A stretch of DNA of 64,000 nucleotides from Streptomyces violens. GTDB taxonomy: Bacteria; Actinomycetota; Actinomycetes; Streptomycetales; Streptomycetaceae. The notes beneath the pieces were generated by a model. That model ran no database searches and was not told where the DNA came from. It was given only the letters and a program-made list of their open reading frames with translations. The DNA is taken from the NCBI RefSeq assembly GCF_000717745.1, contig NZ_JOBH01000002.1:248001-312000 (forward strand). Direction: 5' to 3'. Below, piece by piece: positions 53,831 through 62,470 of this stretch. The position numbers and the translations under genes were made by a program. Position 1 is the stretch's first letter, and each line of letters begins with the position of its first letter.

Positions 53831-54544
53831 CTAGTCGAAACGGTCGAGCAGCGCGTCGAGCCCGGCGGCCAGCTGTTCCGGGCCGCCGCGCTCGGCGAGG
53901 GCGAGGGCGGTCGCCCGCAGCCGGGGCAGCTCCTGGGCCGGCATCCGGTGCAGGCCGAGCCGGAAGGCCGGATCCGGCTCGGCGGGGTCGTCGTCCATGG
54001 CCCGTAGCTCGACGATGAGGTATCCGAGCAGCCACGCCGTGAAAGCCCGGTGGACGGACACCGTGCGGCGGTCGTTCATACCGGCGGCGTGCAGCAGCGA
54101 CAGCACGCGCTCGTCGCTGCGCAGCACGGCCGGGGGCCGCCGGGCCAGCGGGGTGGACAGCAGACGGGTGGCGAGGAGCGGCACCACATGGGGGTGGCGC
54201 AGCCCGACCCGGTAGGTGGCGAGCGCGATGCGGTGCAGCCCCCGCCGCCAGTCCGCACCCTGCGCCCCGGCCGCTTCGGGTTCCTCCCCCAGCACCTGCT
54301 CCAGCTCCCCGCAGAACGCCTCCACCAGCCCGTCCAGCAGCTCGCTCTTGCTCGCCGCGTACCGGTACAGGGCCATCGCCTCCACGCCCAGCTCCGCGCC
54401 GAGCTTGCGCATGCTCAGGCCGGACAGTCCGTCGCGGTCGACCACTTCCAGCGCCGTGACCAGCACGCGTTCCCTGGTCAGCCGCCCGTACCGCCCCCGG
54501 TCACTGGCGCGCCGGCCCGCGCCGCCCTGCGTGTCGTCCTCCAT
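53831..54544 (-). CDS. TetR-family transcriptional regulator
   Basis: 237 residues. The helix-turn-helix (about 20-70; LTRERVLVTALEVVDRDGLSGLSMRKLGAELGVEAMALYRYAASKSELLDGL) is of the tetracycline-repressor subfamily, and the C-terminal part is the TetR_C ligand-binding helical domain. It is divergent from the glycosyltransferase operon, with a 9-bp repeat and a 25-bp palindrome between, so it very likely controls that operon. Ligand unknown. It converges with the pseudogene, 6 bp away. Confidence 0.9.
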   Translation of the reverse strand: MEDDTQGGAGRRASDRGRYGRLTRERVLVTALEVVDRDGLSGLSMRKLGAELGVEAMALYRYAASKSELLDGLVEAFCGELEQVLGEEPEAAGAQGADWRRGLHRIALATYRVGLRHPHVVPLLATRLLSTPLARRPPAVLRSDERVLSLLHAAGMNDRRTVSVHRAFTAWLLGYLIVELRAMDDDPAEPDPAFRLGLHRMPAQELPRLRATALALAERGGPEQLAAGLDALLDRFD

Positions 54545-54560
54545 GGCTGCCTCCAGGTCA

Positions 54561-54596
54561 CCTCTTGAACCTCTTGAACCTCTTGAACCTCTTGAC
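54561..54596. repeat. Four tandem 9-bp repeats CCTCTTGAA
   Basis: CCTCTTGAA occurs at 54561, 54570 and 54579, then CCTCTTGAC at 54588; four in-phase units with one change in the last. They sit in the leader of the tetR gene, about 17 bp from its start codon, in the divergent region with the glycosyltransferase operon. Confidence 0.9.
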
Positions 54597-54620
54597 CCTA
54601 CGGAGTAATGGGGTCAAAGT

Positions 54621-54645
54621 CGTACATATACGGCGTAAACATACG
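54621..54645. promoter_or_regulatory. Imperfect 25-bp palindrome, candidate TetR operator
   Basis: Halves CGTACATATACG and CGTAAACATACG face each other around one base; nine of twelve positions per half are symmetric (CGTAnnTnTACG). It lies 40 bp before the glycosyltransferase start. A/T-rich content supports an overlapping promoter. Confidence 0.55.
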
Positions 54646-54684
54646 TCGTGAGCGTACAGCTCCCTCTCCCTCAGGAGCGTCCTC

Positions 54685-56514
54685 GTGACGCACAGCGATT
54701 CGGCGCCGGCGGAAGTCTCCCGCCTGGAGCGCCACCTCATGTCGATCTCGGACGGCAATGTCGCCCGGGTCACCACCGGCGGCCCGCTCTTCGGGCGTCC
54801 GTACCCGATGCGTACCGTCCGGCCGACGACCTTCGTGCCCGCGCTCCCCCGGCTCGACCGAGCGGCCGTCATCGTGCTCGCCGTGACCTGGGCGGCCGCC
54901 TTCACCTGGTTCTGGCTGTGGTGGCTGCAACCGGAGCACCGGGTCGGCTGGGCCGGGCTGCTCGTCAACAGCGCCCTCCTGCTCTATTTCACCGCCCTGC
55001 CCAGCTACTTCCTGGCCATCGCCGTCCGCCTGCGCCGGGTCGATCCGGCCCTGCCGATTCCCCGGCTGCCGGTCGCCTTCGTCGTGACCCGCGCCCCGTC
55101 GGAGCCCTGGCCCACCGTCCGGCGGACGCTCGAAGCGATGCTGGCACAGACGTTTCCGTACGCGTACGACGTGTGGCTCTGCGACGAGGACCCGACCGAA
55201 GAGATCGAGCACTGGTGCCGGCGGCACGGCGTGCAGGTGTCCTGCCGGCGCGGCGTGACCCCGTACCACCGGGCCGACTGGCCGCGCCGGACCCGCTGCA
55301 AGGAAGGCAACCTGGCCTACTTCTACGACCACTGGGGCTACCGGCGGTACGCCGTCGTCGCGCAACTCGACTGCGACCATGTGCCGGCCCCGACCTATCT
55401 CGCCCAGATGGTCCGCCCGTTCGATGACCCCGCCATCGGCTACGTCGCTGCGCCCAGCATGTGCGACGCCAACGACGCGGTCTCCTGGGCCGCCCGGGGG
55501 CGGTCCCACCGCGAGGCCATCCTGCACGGTGCCTTCCAACTCGGCCACAGCGACGGCCTCGCACCCATGTGCATCGGTTCGCACTACGCCGTACGGACCC
55601 GGGCACTGCGGGAGATCGGCGGCCTCGGCCCCGAACTCGCCGAGGACTTCTCCACGACGTTCCTGCTCAACTCGGCGGGCTGGCACGGTGCCTTCGCCAT
55701 CGATGCCGAGGCGCACGGAGACGGCCCGCTGTCCTTCGCCGACATGGTGACCCAGGAGTACCAGTGGTCCCGGAGCCTCACGACCATGCTGCTGGGGCTG
55801 CTGCCGCGCCACTTGGGCCGGCTGCCCGCCCTGCTGCGCATGCGCTTCGCCTACGCGCTGTCGTACTACCCCCTGCTCGGCCTGATGATGGTCGGCGGGC
55901 TCACCCTCCCGCCGATCGCGGTGATCACCGGCCTGCCCTGGATGAACGTCAACTACTTCGACTTCCTCCTCCATTTCTGGTGCATGCCCGTGTGGCTGTT
56001 GCTGACCCTGTACCTGATGCGCCGCTGGGGGCTCCTGCGGCCCCGTACCGCCCCCCTCATCAGCTGGGAGACCTGGCTGTTCTCGCTCGCCCGCTGGCCG
56101 TTCGTCATCTGGGGCGTCGGCGGCGCCATCCGTCAGAAGGTGCGTCCCCGGCCGGTGACGTTCAAGGTCACCCCCAAGGACACCGGCGGGCCGCGGCCGC
56201 TGCTCGCCCGGCTGATCGCCCCGTTCGCCGCACTGTCCATGGCCCTTTCCGGGACAGCCGTGCTGGGCGAGCTGACCAGTCCGTCGGCCGGCTATGTCTT
56301 CCTCTGCATCCTCGCCGCCATGGCCTACGCCGCGGTCACCGTGGCCGTCCCCGTACTCCATGTCCGGGAAGCGGCCCGGGCGGCGGGCACGCGGTTCGTC
56401 TCCGCTCTGCCGACCGCCCGGCTGCCCCTCGCCATCGGCCTGCTGGCGACGCTGCCGCTCGCCACGGCCCTCACATTCTTCCCCGCCTACGCCCTCGCCG
56501 TCCTGAGCCGGTGA
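54685..56514 (+). CDS. Membrane glycosyltransferase family 2 (cellulose-synthase-like)
   Basis: 609 residues from GTG 54685 (AGGAG about eight bases upstream). Two N-terminal membrane segments (about 60-80, 92-112), a cytoplasmic GT2 domain with DEDPTEE, KEGNLAYFYD, QLDCDHVP (DxD), EDFSTTF (ED) and QEYQWSRS where a Q-x-x-R-W is usual, then about six C-terminal membrane segments. Such synthases polymerise and export beta-glycans. The substituted Arg in QEYQW is notable. No PilZ domain. First gene of the operon with galE, ugd, uxs and a beta-helix lipoprotein. Confidence 0.85.
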   Translation: MTHSDSAPAEVSRLERHLMSISDGNVARVTTGGPLFGRPYPMRTVRPTTFVPALPRLDRAAVIVLAVTWAAAFTWFWLWWLQPEHRVGWAGLLVNSALLLYFTALPSYFLAIAVRLRRVDPALPIPRLPVAFVVTRAPSEPWPTVRRTLEAMLAQTFPYAYDVWLCDEDPTEEIEHWCRRHGVQVSCRRGVTPYHRADWPRRTRCKEGNLAYFYDHWGYRRYAVVAQLDCDHVPAPTYLAQMVRPFDDPAIGYVAAPSMCDANDAVSWAARGRSHREAILHGAFQLGHSDGLAPMCIGSHYAVRTRALREIGGLGPELAEDFSTTFLLNSAGWHGAFAIDAEAHGDGPLSFADMVTQEYQWSRSLTTMLLGLLPRHLGRLPALLRMRFAYALSYYPLLGLMMVGGLTLPPIAVITGLPWMNVNYFDFLLHFWCMPVWLLLTLYLMRRWGLLRPRTAPLISWETWLFSLARWPFVIWGVGGAIRQKVRPRPVTFKVTPKDTGGPRPLLARLIAPFAALSMALSGTAVLGELTSPSAGYVFLCILAAMAYAAVTVAVPVLHVREAARAAGTRFVSALPTARLPLAIGLLATLPLATALTFFPAYALAVLSR

Positions 56515-56536
56515 GCTCACCTGAAGGAACCGGGCC

Positions 56537-57601
56537 ATGAAAAAACCCCCAACGATCCTCCTCACCGGCGGAGCCGGCTTCATCGGCAGCCATACCTGCG
56601 CCGAACTGCTCCACCACGGCTACGAACTGATCGTGGTCGACAACTTCGCCAACAGCACACCGCGCGTCTTCCCCCGCGTGGAACGGCTCACCGGCCGTCA
56701 CATCGACGCCATCTACGACGTGGACATCCGTGACCGGCACGCTCTCTCGGCCGTCTTCGACCGCCACTCCGTGGACGCCGTCGTGCACTTCGCCGCCCGT
56801 AAAGCCGTGGGTGAGTCGATGCAGCTGCCCGTCGAGTACTACGACACCAACATCGGCGGGACGACCAGCCTGCTGCGGGCGATGCAGGAGCACCGGGTGC
56901 ACCGGCTGGTGTTCTCCTCCTCGTGCTCGATCTACGGCGATGCCGGACGCGGGCCACTGGACGAGACCACCCCCGCCCGGCCCACGAACCCCTATGCCGC
57001 GTCCAAATGGGCCTGTGAACAGGTCCTCGCCGACGTGTGCCGCCGCTGCCCGCAATTCACCGTGCTGTGTCTTCGGTACTTCAATCCGGTCGGTGCCCAC
57101 CCCAGCGGGCTGCTCGGCGAAGTGCCCCGCGGCACTCCCGGCAATCTGGTGCCGTACGTGGCGCAGGTCGCCGACGGCCGGCGCGACCGGCTCAGCGTTT
57201 TCGGCGCCGACTACGACACCCCCGACGGCACTGCGATCCGCGACTACCTCCACGTCATGGACACCGCCGAGGCCCATCGCGTCGCGCTGGAGCACCTCGC
57301 CGACGGCCCCGGTATGCACGTGTTCAATCTCGGCGTCGGAGCAGGCCGGACGGTCCTCGAAGTCATCGCCGCGTTCGAGGCGGCCTGCGGCAGCCCCATC
57401 CCCTACCAGGTCGTGCCCCGCCGCCCCGGCGACGTCACCGAACTCGTCGCCGACCCGACCGCGGTGGAACGCGCCTGGGGCTGGCGCGCCACCCGCGGTC
57501 TTGCCGACATGTGCCAGGACGCCTGGCGATTCCAGCAGCACAACCCCCACGGCTACGCCGGCCGGGCGCAGCAGCGTGCGTATCAAGGAGCAACACCATG
57601 A
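56537..57601 (+). CDS. galE: UDP-glucose 4-epimerase
   Basis: 354 residues of the extended SDR fold. TGGAGFIGSH (about 10-19) binds NAD, VVDNFANS and HFAARKAVGES follow, the catalytic Tyr-x-x-x-Lys is YAASK in NPYAASKWACEQ (about 151-155), and CLRYFNPVGAHPSG is the GalE signature. It interconverts UDP-glucose and UDP-galactose. It lies 22 bp after the glycosyltransferase and overlaps ugd by ATGA. Confidence 0.9.
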   Translation: MKKPPTILLTGGAGFIGSHTCAELLHHGYELIVVDNFANSTPRVFPRVERLTGRHIDAIYDVDIRDRHALSAVFDRHSVDAVVHFAARKAVGESMQLPVEYYDTNIGGTTSLLRAMQEHRVHRLVFSSSCSIYGDAGRGPLDETTPARPTNPYAASKWACEQVLADVCRRCPQFTVLCLRYFNPVGAHPSGLLGEVPRGTPGNLVPYVAQVADGRRDRLSVFGADYDTPDGTAIRDYLHVMDTAEAHRVALEHLADGPGMHVFNLGVGAGRTVLEVIAAFEAACGSPIPYQVVPRRPGDVTELVADPTAVERAWGWRATRGLADMCQDAWRFQQHNPHGYAGRAQQRAYQGATP

Positions 57602-58941
57602 GAATGACCGTCATCGGCACCGGATACGTCGGAACGGTGCACGCCGCGTGCATGGCCGACATCGGCCACGAGGTCCTCGGCATCGACATCGACGCCGAAC
57701 GGATCGCCGCCCTGTCGTCGGGCCGCGCGCCCATCCGCGAAGCGGGCCTGGACGAGCTGCTCGCCCGTGCCGTCGGCTCCGGCCGGCTGCGCTTCTCCAC
57801 CTCCCTCGCGGAAGGCGCCGCCTTCGCCAGGACCCACTTCGTATGCGTCGGCACCCCGCAGCGCACCGACGGCGAGGCCGCCGACCTGCGGTACGTCGAT
57901 GCCGTCGTGGACGGCCTGGCGCCGCATCTGAGCCAGGGCAGCCTGATCGTGGGCAAGTCCACCGTGCCGGTCGGCACGGCGGCCCGGCTCGGCAGGCGGC
58001 TGGCCGCGACCGGCTCGGACGCCGAGATCGCCTGGAACCCCGAATTCCTGCGCGAGGGCTGCGCGGTCGGGGACACCATGCGCCCCGAGCGGCTCGTCGT
58101 GGGCGTCTCCTCCCGGCGCGCCGACGCCGTCCTGCGGGAGATCTACGGCCCCATGCTGCGGGTGGGTGTGCCGTTCTTCAGTACCGACCCGGCCACCGCC
58201 GAACTGGTCAAGGTGGCGGCGAACTCCTTCCTCGCGACCAAGATCTCCTTCATCAACGCGATGGCGGAGGTGTGCGACGCCGCGGGCGCCGATGCCTCGG
58301 TCCTCGCCCGGGCCATCGGCGCGGACACCCGGATCGGCGACCGCTTCCTGGAGCCGGGGCTCGGCTACGGCGGGAGCTGCTTCCCCAAGGACATCCGGGC
58401 CTTCGCGGCCCGCGCGGAGGAGCTGGGCGCCGGTGAGGCGGTGGTGTTCCTGCACGAGGTGGACCGGATCAACACCCGGCAGCGGCGGCGCACCGTCGAC
58501 CGGGCACGGCAGCTCCTCGGCGGGTCCCTGACCGGACGGCGGATCGCCGTCCTCGGTGCGGCCTTCAAGCCGGGCAGCGACGATGTACGGGACTCGCCGG
58601 CGCTCGCCGTCGCGGCGGCCGTCCAGCGGCAAGGCGCGACCGTACGCGTGCACGACCCGGAAGCCCTCGACAACGCACGCACCGCCCACCCCGACCTGAC
58701 GTACGCCCCGTACGTCCCCCTGGCCTGCGAGGACGCGGACCTGGTCCTGCATCTCACGCCCTGGCCCGAGTACCGGAAGATCGACCCCGCGGCGCTCGCC
58801 GCCGTGGTGCGCGACCCGCTCATCCTGGACGCCCGCAACAGCCTCGACGCGGAGCCCTGGTCGTTGGCCGGCTGGACGCTGCACGCGCTCGGCCGCCCGT
58901 GGCTCGCCCCGTCAGCGGCGCTCGCGGGAGGCGCGTCATGA
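57598..58941 (+). CDS. UDP-glucose 6-dehydrogenase
   Basis: 447 residues. GTGYVGTVHAACMADIGHEV (about 6-25) binds NAD, KSTVPVGT and EFLREGCAVGD follow, the catalytic cysteine is in YGGSCFPKD (about residue 259), and GAAFKPGSDDVRDSPAL is the family C-terminal signature. It oxidises UDP-glucose to UDP-glucuronate with two NAD+. ATG 57598 overlaps the galE stop and the next gene starts by ATGA, so translation is coupled along the unit. Confidence 0.93.
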   Translation: MRMTVIGTGYVGTVHAACMADIGHEVLGIDIDAERIAALSSGRAPIREAGLDELLARAVGSGRLRFSTSLAEGAAFARTHFVCVGTPQRTDGEAADLRYVDAVVDGLAPHLSQGSLIVGKSTVPVGTAARLGRRLAATGSDAEIAWNPEFLREGCAVGDTMRPERLVVGVSSRRADAVLREIYGPMLRVGVPFFSTDPATAELVKVAANSFLATKISFINAMAEVCDAAGADASVLARAIGADTRIGDRFLEPGLGYGGSCFPKDIRAFAARAEELGAGEAVVFLHEVDRINTRQRRRTVDRARQLLGGSLTGRRIAVLGAAFKPGSDDVRDSPALAVAAAVQRQGATVRVHDPEALDNARTAHPDLTYAPYVPLACEDADLVLHLTPWPEYRKIDPAALAAVVRDPLILDARNSLDAEPWSLAGWTLHALGRPWLAPSAALAGGAS

Positions 58942-59921
58942 AGGTCGTGGTGACCGGCGGTGGCGGATTCCTCGGATCGCACCTGTGCGAAGCCCTGCTC
59001 CGCAGAGGAGACACGGTATGGTGCCTGGACAACTTCTCCACCGGCAAACCGGCGAACGTCGCCCATCTGATCGGGGACCCCCGCTTCCGGCTCGGCCGCG
59101 CCGACGTGACAGCCGCGTTCGACGTGAGCGGACCGGTGGACGCCGTGGCCCACCTCGCCAGCCCTGCCTCGCCCCCGGACTATCACCGGCTGCCGCTGGA
59201 GACCCTGTCCGTCGGCAGCCGGGGGACGGAGAACGCGCTGCGGCTGGCGCAGCGGCACGGCGCCCGCTTCGTCCTCGCCTCCACCAGCGAGGCGTACGGC
59301 GACCCCGCGGTCCACCCGCAGCCCGAGGACTACTGGGGCAATGTCAATCCGGTCGGCCCGCGCAGCGTGTACGACGAGGCCAAGCGGTATGCGGAGGCGC
59401 TGTCCATGGCGTACCGGCGCAGCCTCGACGTCGACGTCGGGATCCTACGGATCTTCAACACCTACGGCCCCCGGATGCGGCCGCACGACGGCCGGGTGGT
59501 GTCCACCTTCGTCCGCCAGGCCCTGGCGGGCCACCCGCTGACCCTCTACGGCGACGGCAGCCAGACCCGCAGCTTCTGCTACGTCGACGATCTCGTCCGC
59601 GGCATCGTGGCGATGCTCGACAGCACCCACAGCGGCCCGGTGAATCTCGGCAACCCCAGCGAGCGCACCGTCCGCCAGCTCGCGGAACTCGTGCTCTGCC
59701 TCACCGGCTCGCCCTCCCGCATCGAGCACCGCCCGCTGCCGGTCGACGACCCGACCCGCCGGTGCCCCGTGATCACCCGGGCCCGCGAGGAGCTCCGCTG
59801 GGCTCCGGTGATCCCCCTTGAGGAGGGCCTGCGGAACACGGTCGCCTGGTTCGCCGGGCGTTGTCCGCCACCCCTGGACGGAGCGTCGTACCGGGCGTTC
59901 CAGGAGTCCGTGGAGGCATGA
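58938..59921 (+). CDS. UDP-glucuronate decarboxylase (UDP-xylose synthase)
   Basis: 327 residues. VTGGGGFLGSH, HLASPASPPDYHRLPLETL, STSEAYGDP, YWGNVNPVGPRSVYDEAKRYAEAL with the YxxxK (YDEAK) and IFNTYGPRM are the UXS signature set, distinct from ordinary epimerases. UXS makes UDP-xylose from UDP-glucuronate, the product of the gene before. ATG 58938 overlaps the ugd stop; its own stop overlaps the next start. Activity was not tested. Confidence 0.88.
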   Translation: MKVVVTGGGGFLGSHLCEALLRRGDTVWCLDNFSTGKPANVAHLIGDPRFRLGRADVTAAFDVSGPVDAVAHLASPASPPDYHRLPLETLSVGSRGTENALRLAQRHGARFVLASTSEAYGDPAVHPQPEDYWGNVNPVGPRSVYDEAKRYAEALSMAYRRSLDVDVGILRIFNTYGPRMRPHDGRVVSTFVRQALAGHPLTLYGDGSQTRSFCYVDDLVRGIVAMLDSTHSGPVNLGNPSERTVRQLAELVLCLTGSPSRIEHRPLPVDDPTRRCPVITRAREELRWAPVIPLEEGLRNTVAWFAGRCPPPLDGASYRAFQESVEA

Positions 59922-61600
59922 GCACGATGCGCCGGACAGCCGCGCACAGCGCCCCCGCACGCTACGCACCGGGCGCCCTCACCGCCGCGATCCTGGTGAT
60001 CGCCGCCAGCGGCTGCGCCGGAACGCCGCACTACTCCCCGCCTCCGCCGGTGTCCCACACGTACTACGTCAGCCCGCGCGGTGACGACCGCGACAAAGGG
60101 TCGTCACCGGGCACGGCCTGGCGCACCCTCGCGCGGGCCGAACGCGTGGCACTCCACCCCGGCGACCGGCTGCTGCTCAAGGGCGGCGCCCGGTTCTCCG
60201 GCACCATCGCCGTCAAACGCGGCGAAGCGGGAGACGCGAACCGGCCCGTGGTGATCGGATCGTACGGCCGGGGACACGCGACCATCGAGGCCACCGGAAG
60301 CCCCGCCGTCTCCGTGCACAACACCGCTGGGGTGGACATCCGCGACCTCACCCTCACCGGAAAGGGCACTGCCTACACCCGCGACAGCGGCATCAACGTC
60401 TACAGCGACCTCCGGGACGGGACGAAGCTGGACCATGTCACCGTCTCCGGCGTCGATGTCTCCCGTTTCCAGGTGGGTATCGCGGTCGGCGGCGGGGCCG
60501 GCCGGACCGGCTTCAAGGACGTGACGGTCCGCACGGCACGCCTGCACGCCAACAAGGACGCCGGGCTGCTGACCTACGGCCCCACCTTCGACCCCCGTGA
60601 CCCGGGCTACGCGCACCAGAACGTCGACATCGCCGACGTCCAGGCGTACCGGAATCCCGGCGACCCCACGGCAAACGACCGCCACACCGGCAACGGCATC
60701 ATCCTCGGCGGTGTACGCGACGCCACGGTGCGGCATTCCAGCGCCCACGACAACGGGAAGCGCGCGGCAGCCGAGGCGCCCGCAGGCCCGGCGGGCATCT
60801 GGGCCTACGACGCCACCGAAGTGCTGCTCGAACACAACACCGCCTACCGCAACCACACGGGATCCCGCGTCGACGGCTCCGGCTTCGGGCTGGACTCCAG
60901 CGTCTCGGACGCGACGATCCAGTACAACCTGGCCTTCCACAACGACGGCCCCGGCTTCTATGCCTACACACGCCACGCGAACGGCGCCCACACCAACAAC
61001 ACGATGCGCTACAACATCAGCAACAACGACGGGCGCAAGCTGCCCAGCCACGGCGGGCTGGCCGTCCACGGCACGGACATCCGGAAACTGCGGATCTACC
61101 AGAACACCGTGATCATGACGGCCTCCCCCAACGGAATCGGTCCCGCGGTACAGCTGGAGAGGGGCGAAACAGGCGTCACCCTGCGCAACAACCTCCTGGT
61201 CACCGACGGCTCCCCGCTGGTCGCCGCGGAGAGCGGCCTCGACCTCCGTGATGTCGTCCTGCAAGGCAACAACTACCGCGCCCCGCAAAGCAAGTGGAAG
61301 GTGAGCTGGGCGGGCCGCGCCTACTACGCCCTGCCCGACTGGCGCGCCGCCACCTCCCAGGAAACCGCCGACGACCGCCCCACCGGCCTGACCGCCAGGC
61401 CCTGCTTCACCGGCGGCGCGCTGCCGGACATCCGCTCCGCCGCCGACGCCCGGCTGCTCGTCCCCGACTGCCCCGCCCTGCAGGGCAAGGGCCTGGACCT
61501 GCGGAAGGACTTCGACACCGACCCGGGCAAGACCGACTACTTCGGCCACACCGTCGGCACACCCCCGCCGATCGGGGCCGCCCGCCCTGCGGCGGACTGA
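59918..61600 (+). CDS. Lipoprotein with right-handed beta-helix domain, possible polysaccharide-active enzyme
   Basis: 560 residues from ATG 59918. A signal sequence ends in the lipobox-like IAASGC (C about residue 33), so it is probably a lipoprotein facing outward. TYYVSPRGDDRDKGSSPGTAWRTL and RLLLKGGARFSGTI begin a long parallel beta-helix (about 45-480), the fold of polysaccharide lyases, epimerases and hydrolases. Catalytic residues are not certain. As last gene of the operon it could trim or modify the exported glycan. Confidence 0.8.
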   Translation: MSTMRRTAAHSAPARYAPGALTAAILVIAASGCAGTPHYSPPPPVSHTYYVSPRGDDRDKGSSPGTAWRTLARAERVALHPGDRLLLKGGARFSGTIAVKRGEAGDANRPVVIGSYGRGHATIEATGSPAVSVHNTAGVDIRDLTLTGKGTAYTRDSGINVYSDLRDGTKLDHVTVSGVDVSRFQVGIAVGGGAGRTGFKDVTVRTARLHANKDAGLLTYGPTFDPRDPGYAHQNVDIADVQAYRNPGDPTANDRHTGNGIILGGVRDATVRHSSAHDNGKRAAAEAPAGPAGIWAYDATEVLLEHNTAYRNHTGSRVDGSGFGLDSSVSDATIQYNLAFHNDGPGFYAYTRHANGAHTNNTMRYNISNNDGRKLPSHGGLAVHGTDIRKLRIYQNTVIMTASPNGIGPAVQLERGETGVTLRNNLLVTDGSPLVAAESGLDLRDVVLQGNNYRAPQSKWKVSWAGRAYYALPDWRAATSQETADDRPTGLTARPCFTGGALPDIRSAADARLLVPDCPALQGKGLDLRKDFDTDPGKTDYFGHTVGTPPPIGAARPAAD

Positions 61601-61611
61601 CCCTGACGGAA

Positions 61612-61848
61612 CTACGAATGTGCCCCAGGGGGCGGCGGCTCGGTGGAGCCGTGACGGCGCCGGTGACCCGGCAGGCCCCGGTGCCGCGGCAGGACCCGGT
61701 GGCCGTGCAGGGCCCGGTGCCAATGCAGGCGGTGGCCGTGCGGGTGTGCCGCGATCCGGCCGGTCTGCTGGTCGTTCAGGCGGTGGATCAGCAGCGCCCC
61801 CAGGACGATCATCGCGAGGATGACGGCGATGGTGATACCGGTGTCCAT
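61612..61848 (-). CDS. Small membrane protein with His-rich hexapeptide tail
   Basis: 78 residues: one membrane helix (TIAVILAMIVLGALLIHRL, about 5-23) then a cytoplasmic or extracellular tail with four six-residue units LHWHRA, LHGHRV, LPRHRG, LPGHRR, rich in His and Arg. The repeats are encoded by four 18-bp units. The tail may bind metal ions or phosphate. The N-terminal half resembles short membrane proteins of streptomycetes of unknown role. Confidence 0.6.
   Translation of the reverse strand: MDTGITIAVILAMIVLGALLIHRLNDQQTGRIAAHPHGHRLHWHRALHGHRVLPRHRGLPGHRRRHGSTEPPPPGAHS
61660..61731. repeat. 18-bp tandem repeat, four in-phase units
   Basis: Units of 18 bp, each starting CCGGTG and ending GCAGGC or a close variant, run 61660-61677, 61678-61695, 61696-61713 and 61714-61731. 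They lie inside the reading frame of the His-rich protein and keep its frame. Confidence 0.85.
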
Positions 61849-61945
61849 GGCCGCCTCACCGCCTCTCTGTCACGGGACTGATTTCAGCGTACTCCCGCTG
61901 CTCACCGCCACCACCCGGCTCCACCCGGCCTGCTCCGTCCAGCAC

Positions 61946-62470
61946 TCAGGGCCGCTTCACGTCCGTGTGGATGGCCAGTTTGAACTGGGCGTGGGTGATC
62001 GGGACGCGGACCTTGGTGTCGCCGCTGCCGCGGGCGGAGATCTTCAGGCCGAGCGGGGTGCCGGGGTGGACGAAGATCTGCCACATGTACGTCTTGTACT
62101 GGCCGCCGCCGGTCTTCCAGGTGTCCGTCGTGGCCGTGGAGTCATAGCCGCCGGCGCTGTTCAGCGGGTCGCGGACGAAGCGGGCGCGGTATTCGTTGGG
62201 GCGGGAGTCGGCGGACCAGAAGACCATCGCGGAGAGCACGCCCCAGCCCTCGTGGCTGGGCCATATCAGTCCGGAGCGGGCGTCGGGGAAGGCCGAGGGG
62301 TCGCCGCCGCCGTTGGCCGGGTCGTGCATGCGCCACGGGTCGTAGCTCTCGTCCGAGGTGCCGTAGGGGAAGCGGACGAGGTGGTAGCCGTCGGAGTCGT
62401 AGGAGATCTGCTGCGTACGTGCGCCGTGCCGCTTCGCGTCCCACAGCAGGGAACAAATGGTGACGGACAC
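61946..62470 (-). CDS. Orphan hypothetical protein of 174 residues
   Basis: GTG 62470 has AAGGAGG five bases upstream, so translation should be strong. Sequence is Trp/Tyr/Asp/Gly-rich: YDPWRMHDPANGGGDPSAFPD, GLIWPSHEGWGVLSAMVFWSAD, YKTYMWQIFVHPGTPLGLKI. No signal peptide, no membrane segment, no known motif. Beta-rich character suggests a sandwich fold, like ligand-binding or tail proteins. I do not recognise the family. Confidence 0.7.
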   Translation of the reverse strand: MSVTICSLLWDAKRHGARTQQISYDSDGYHLVRFPYGTSDESYDPWRMHDPANGGGDPSAFPDARSGLIWPSHEGWGVLSAMVFWSADSRPNEYRARFVRDPLNSAGGYDSTATTDTWKTGGGQYKTYMWQIFVHPGTPLGLKISARGSGDTKVRVPITHAQFKLAIHTDVKRP

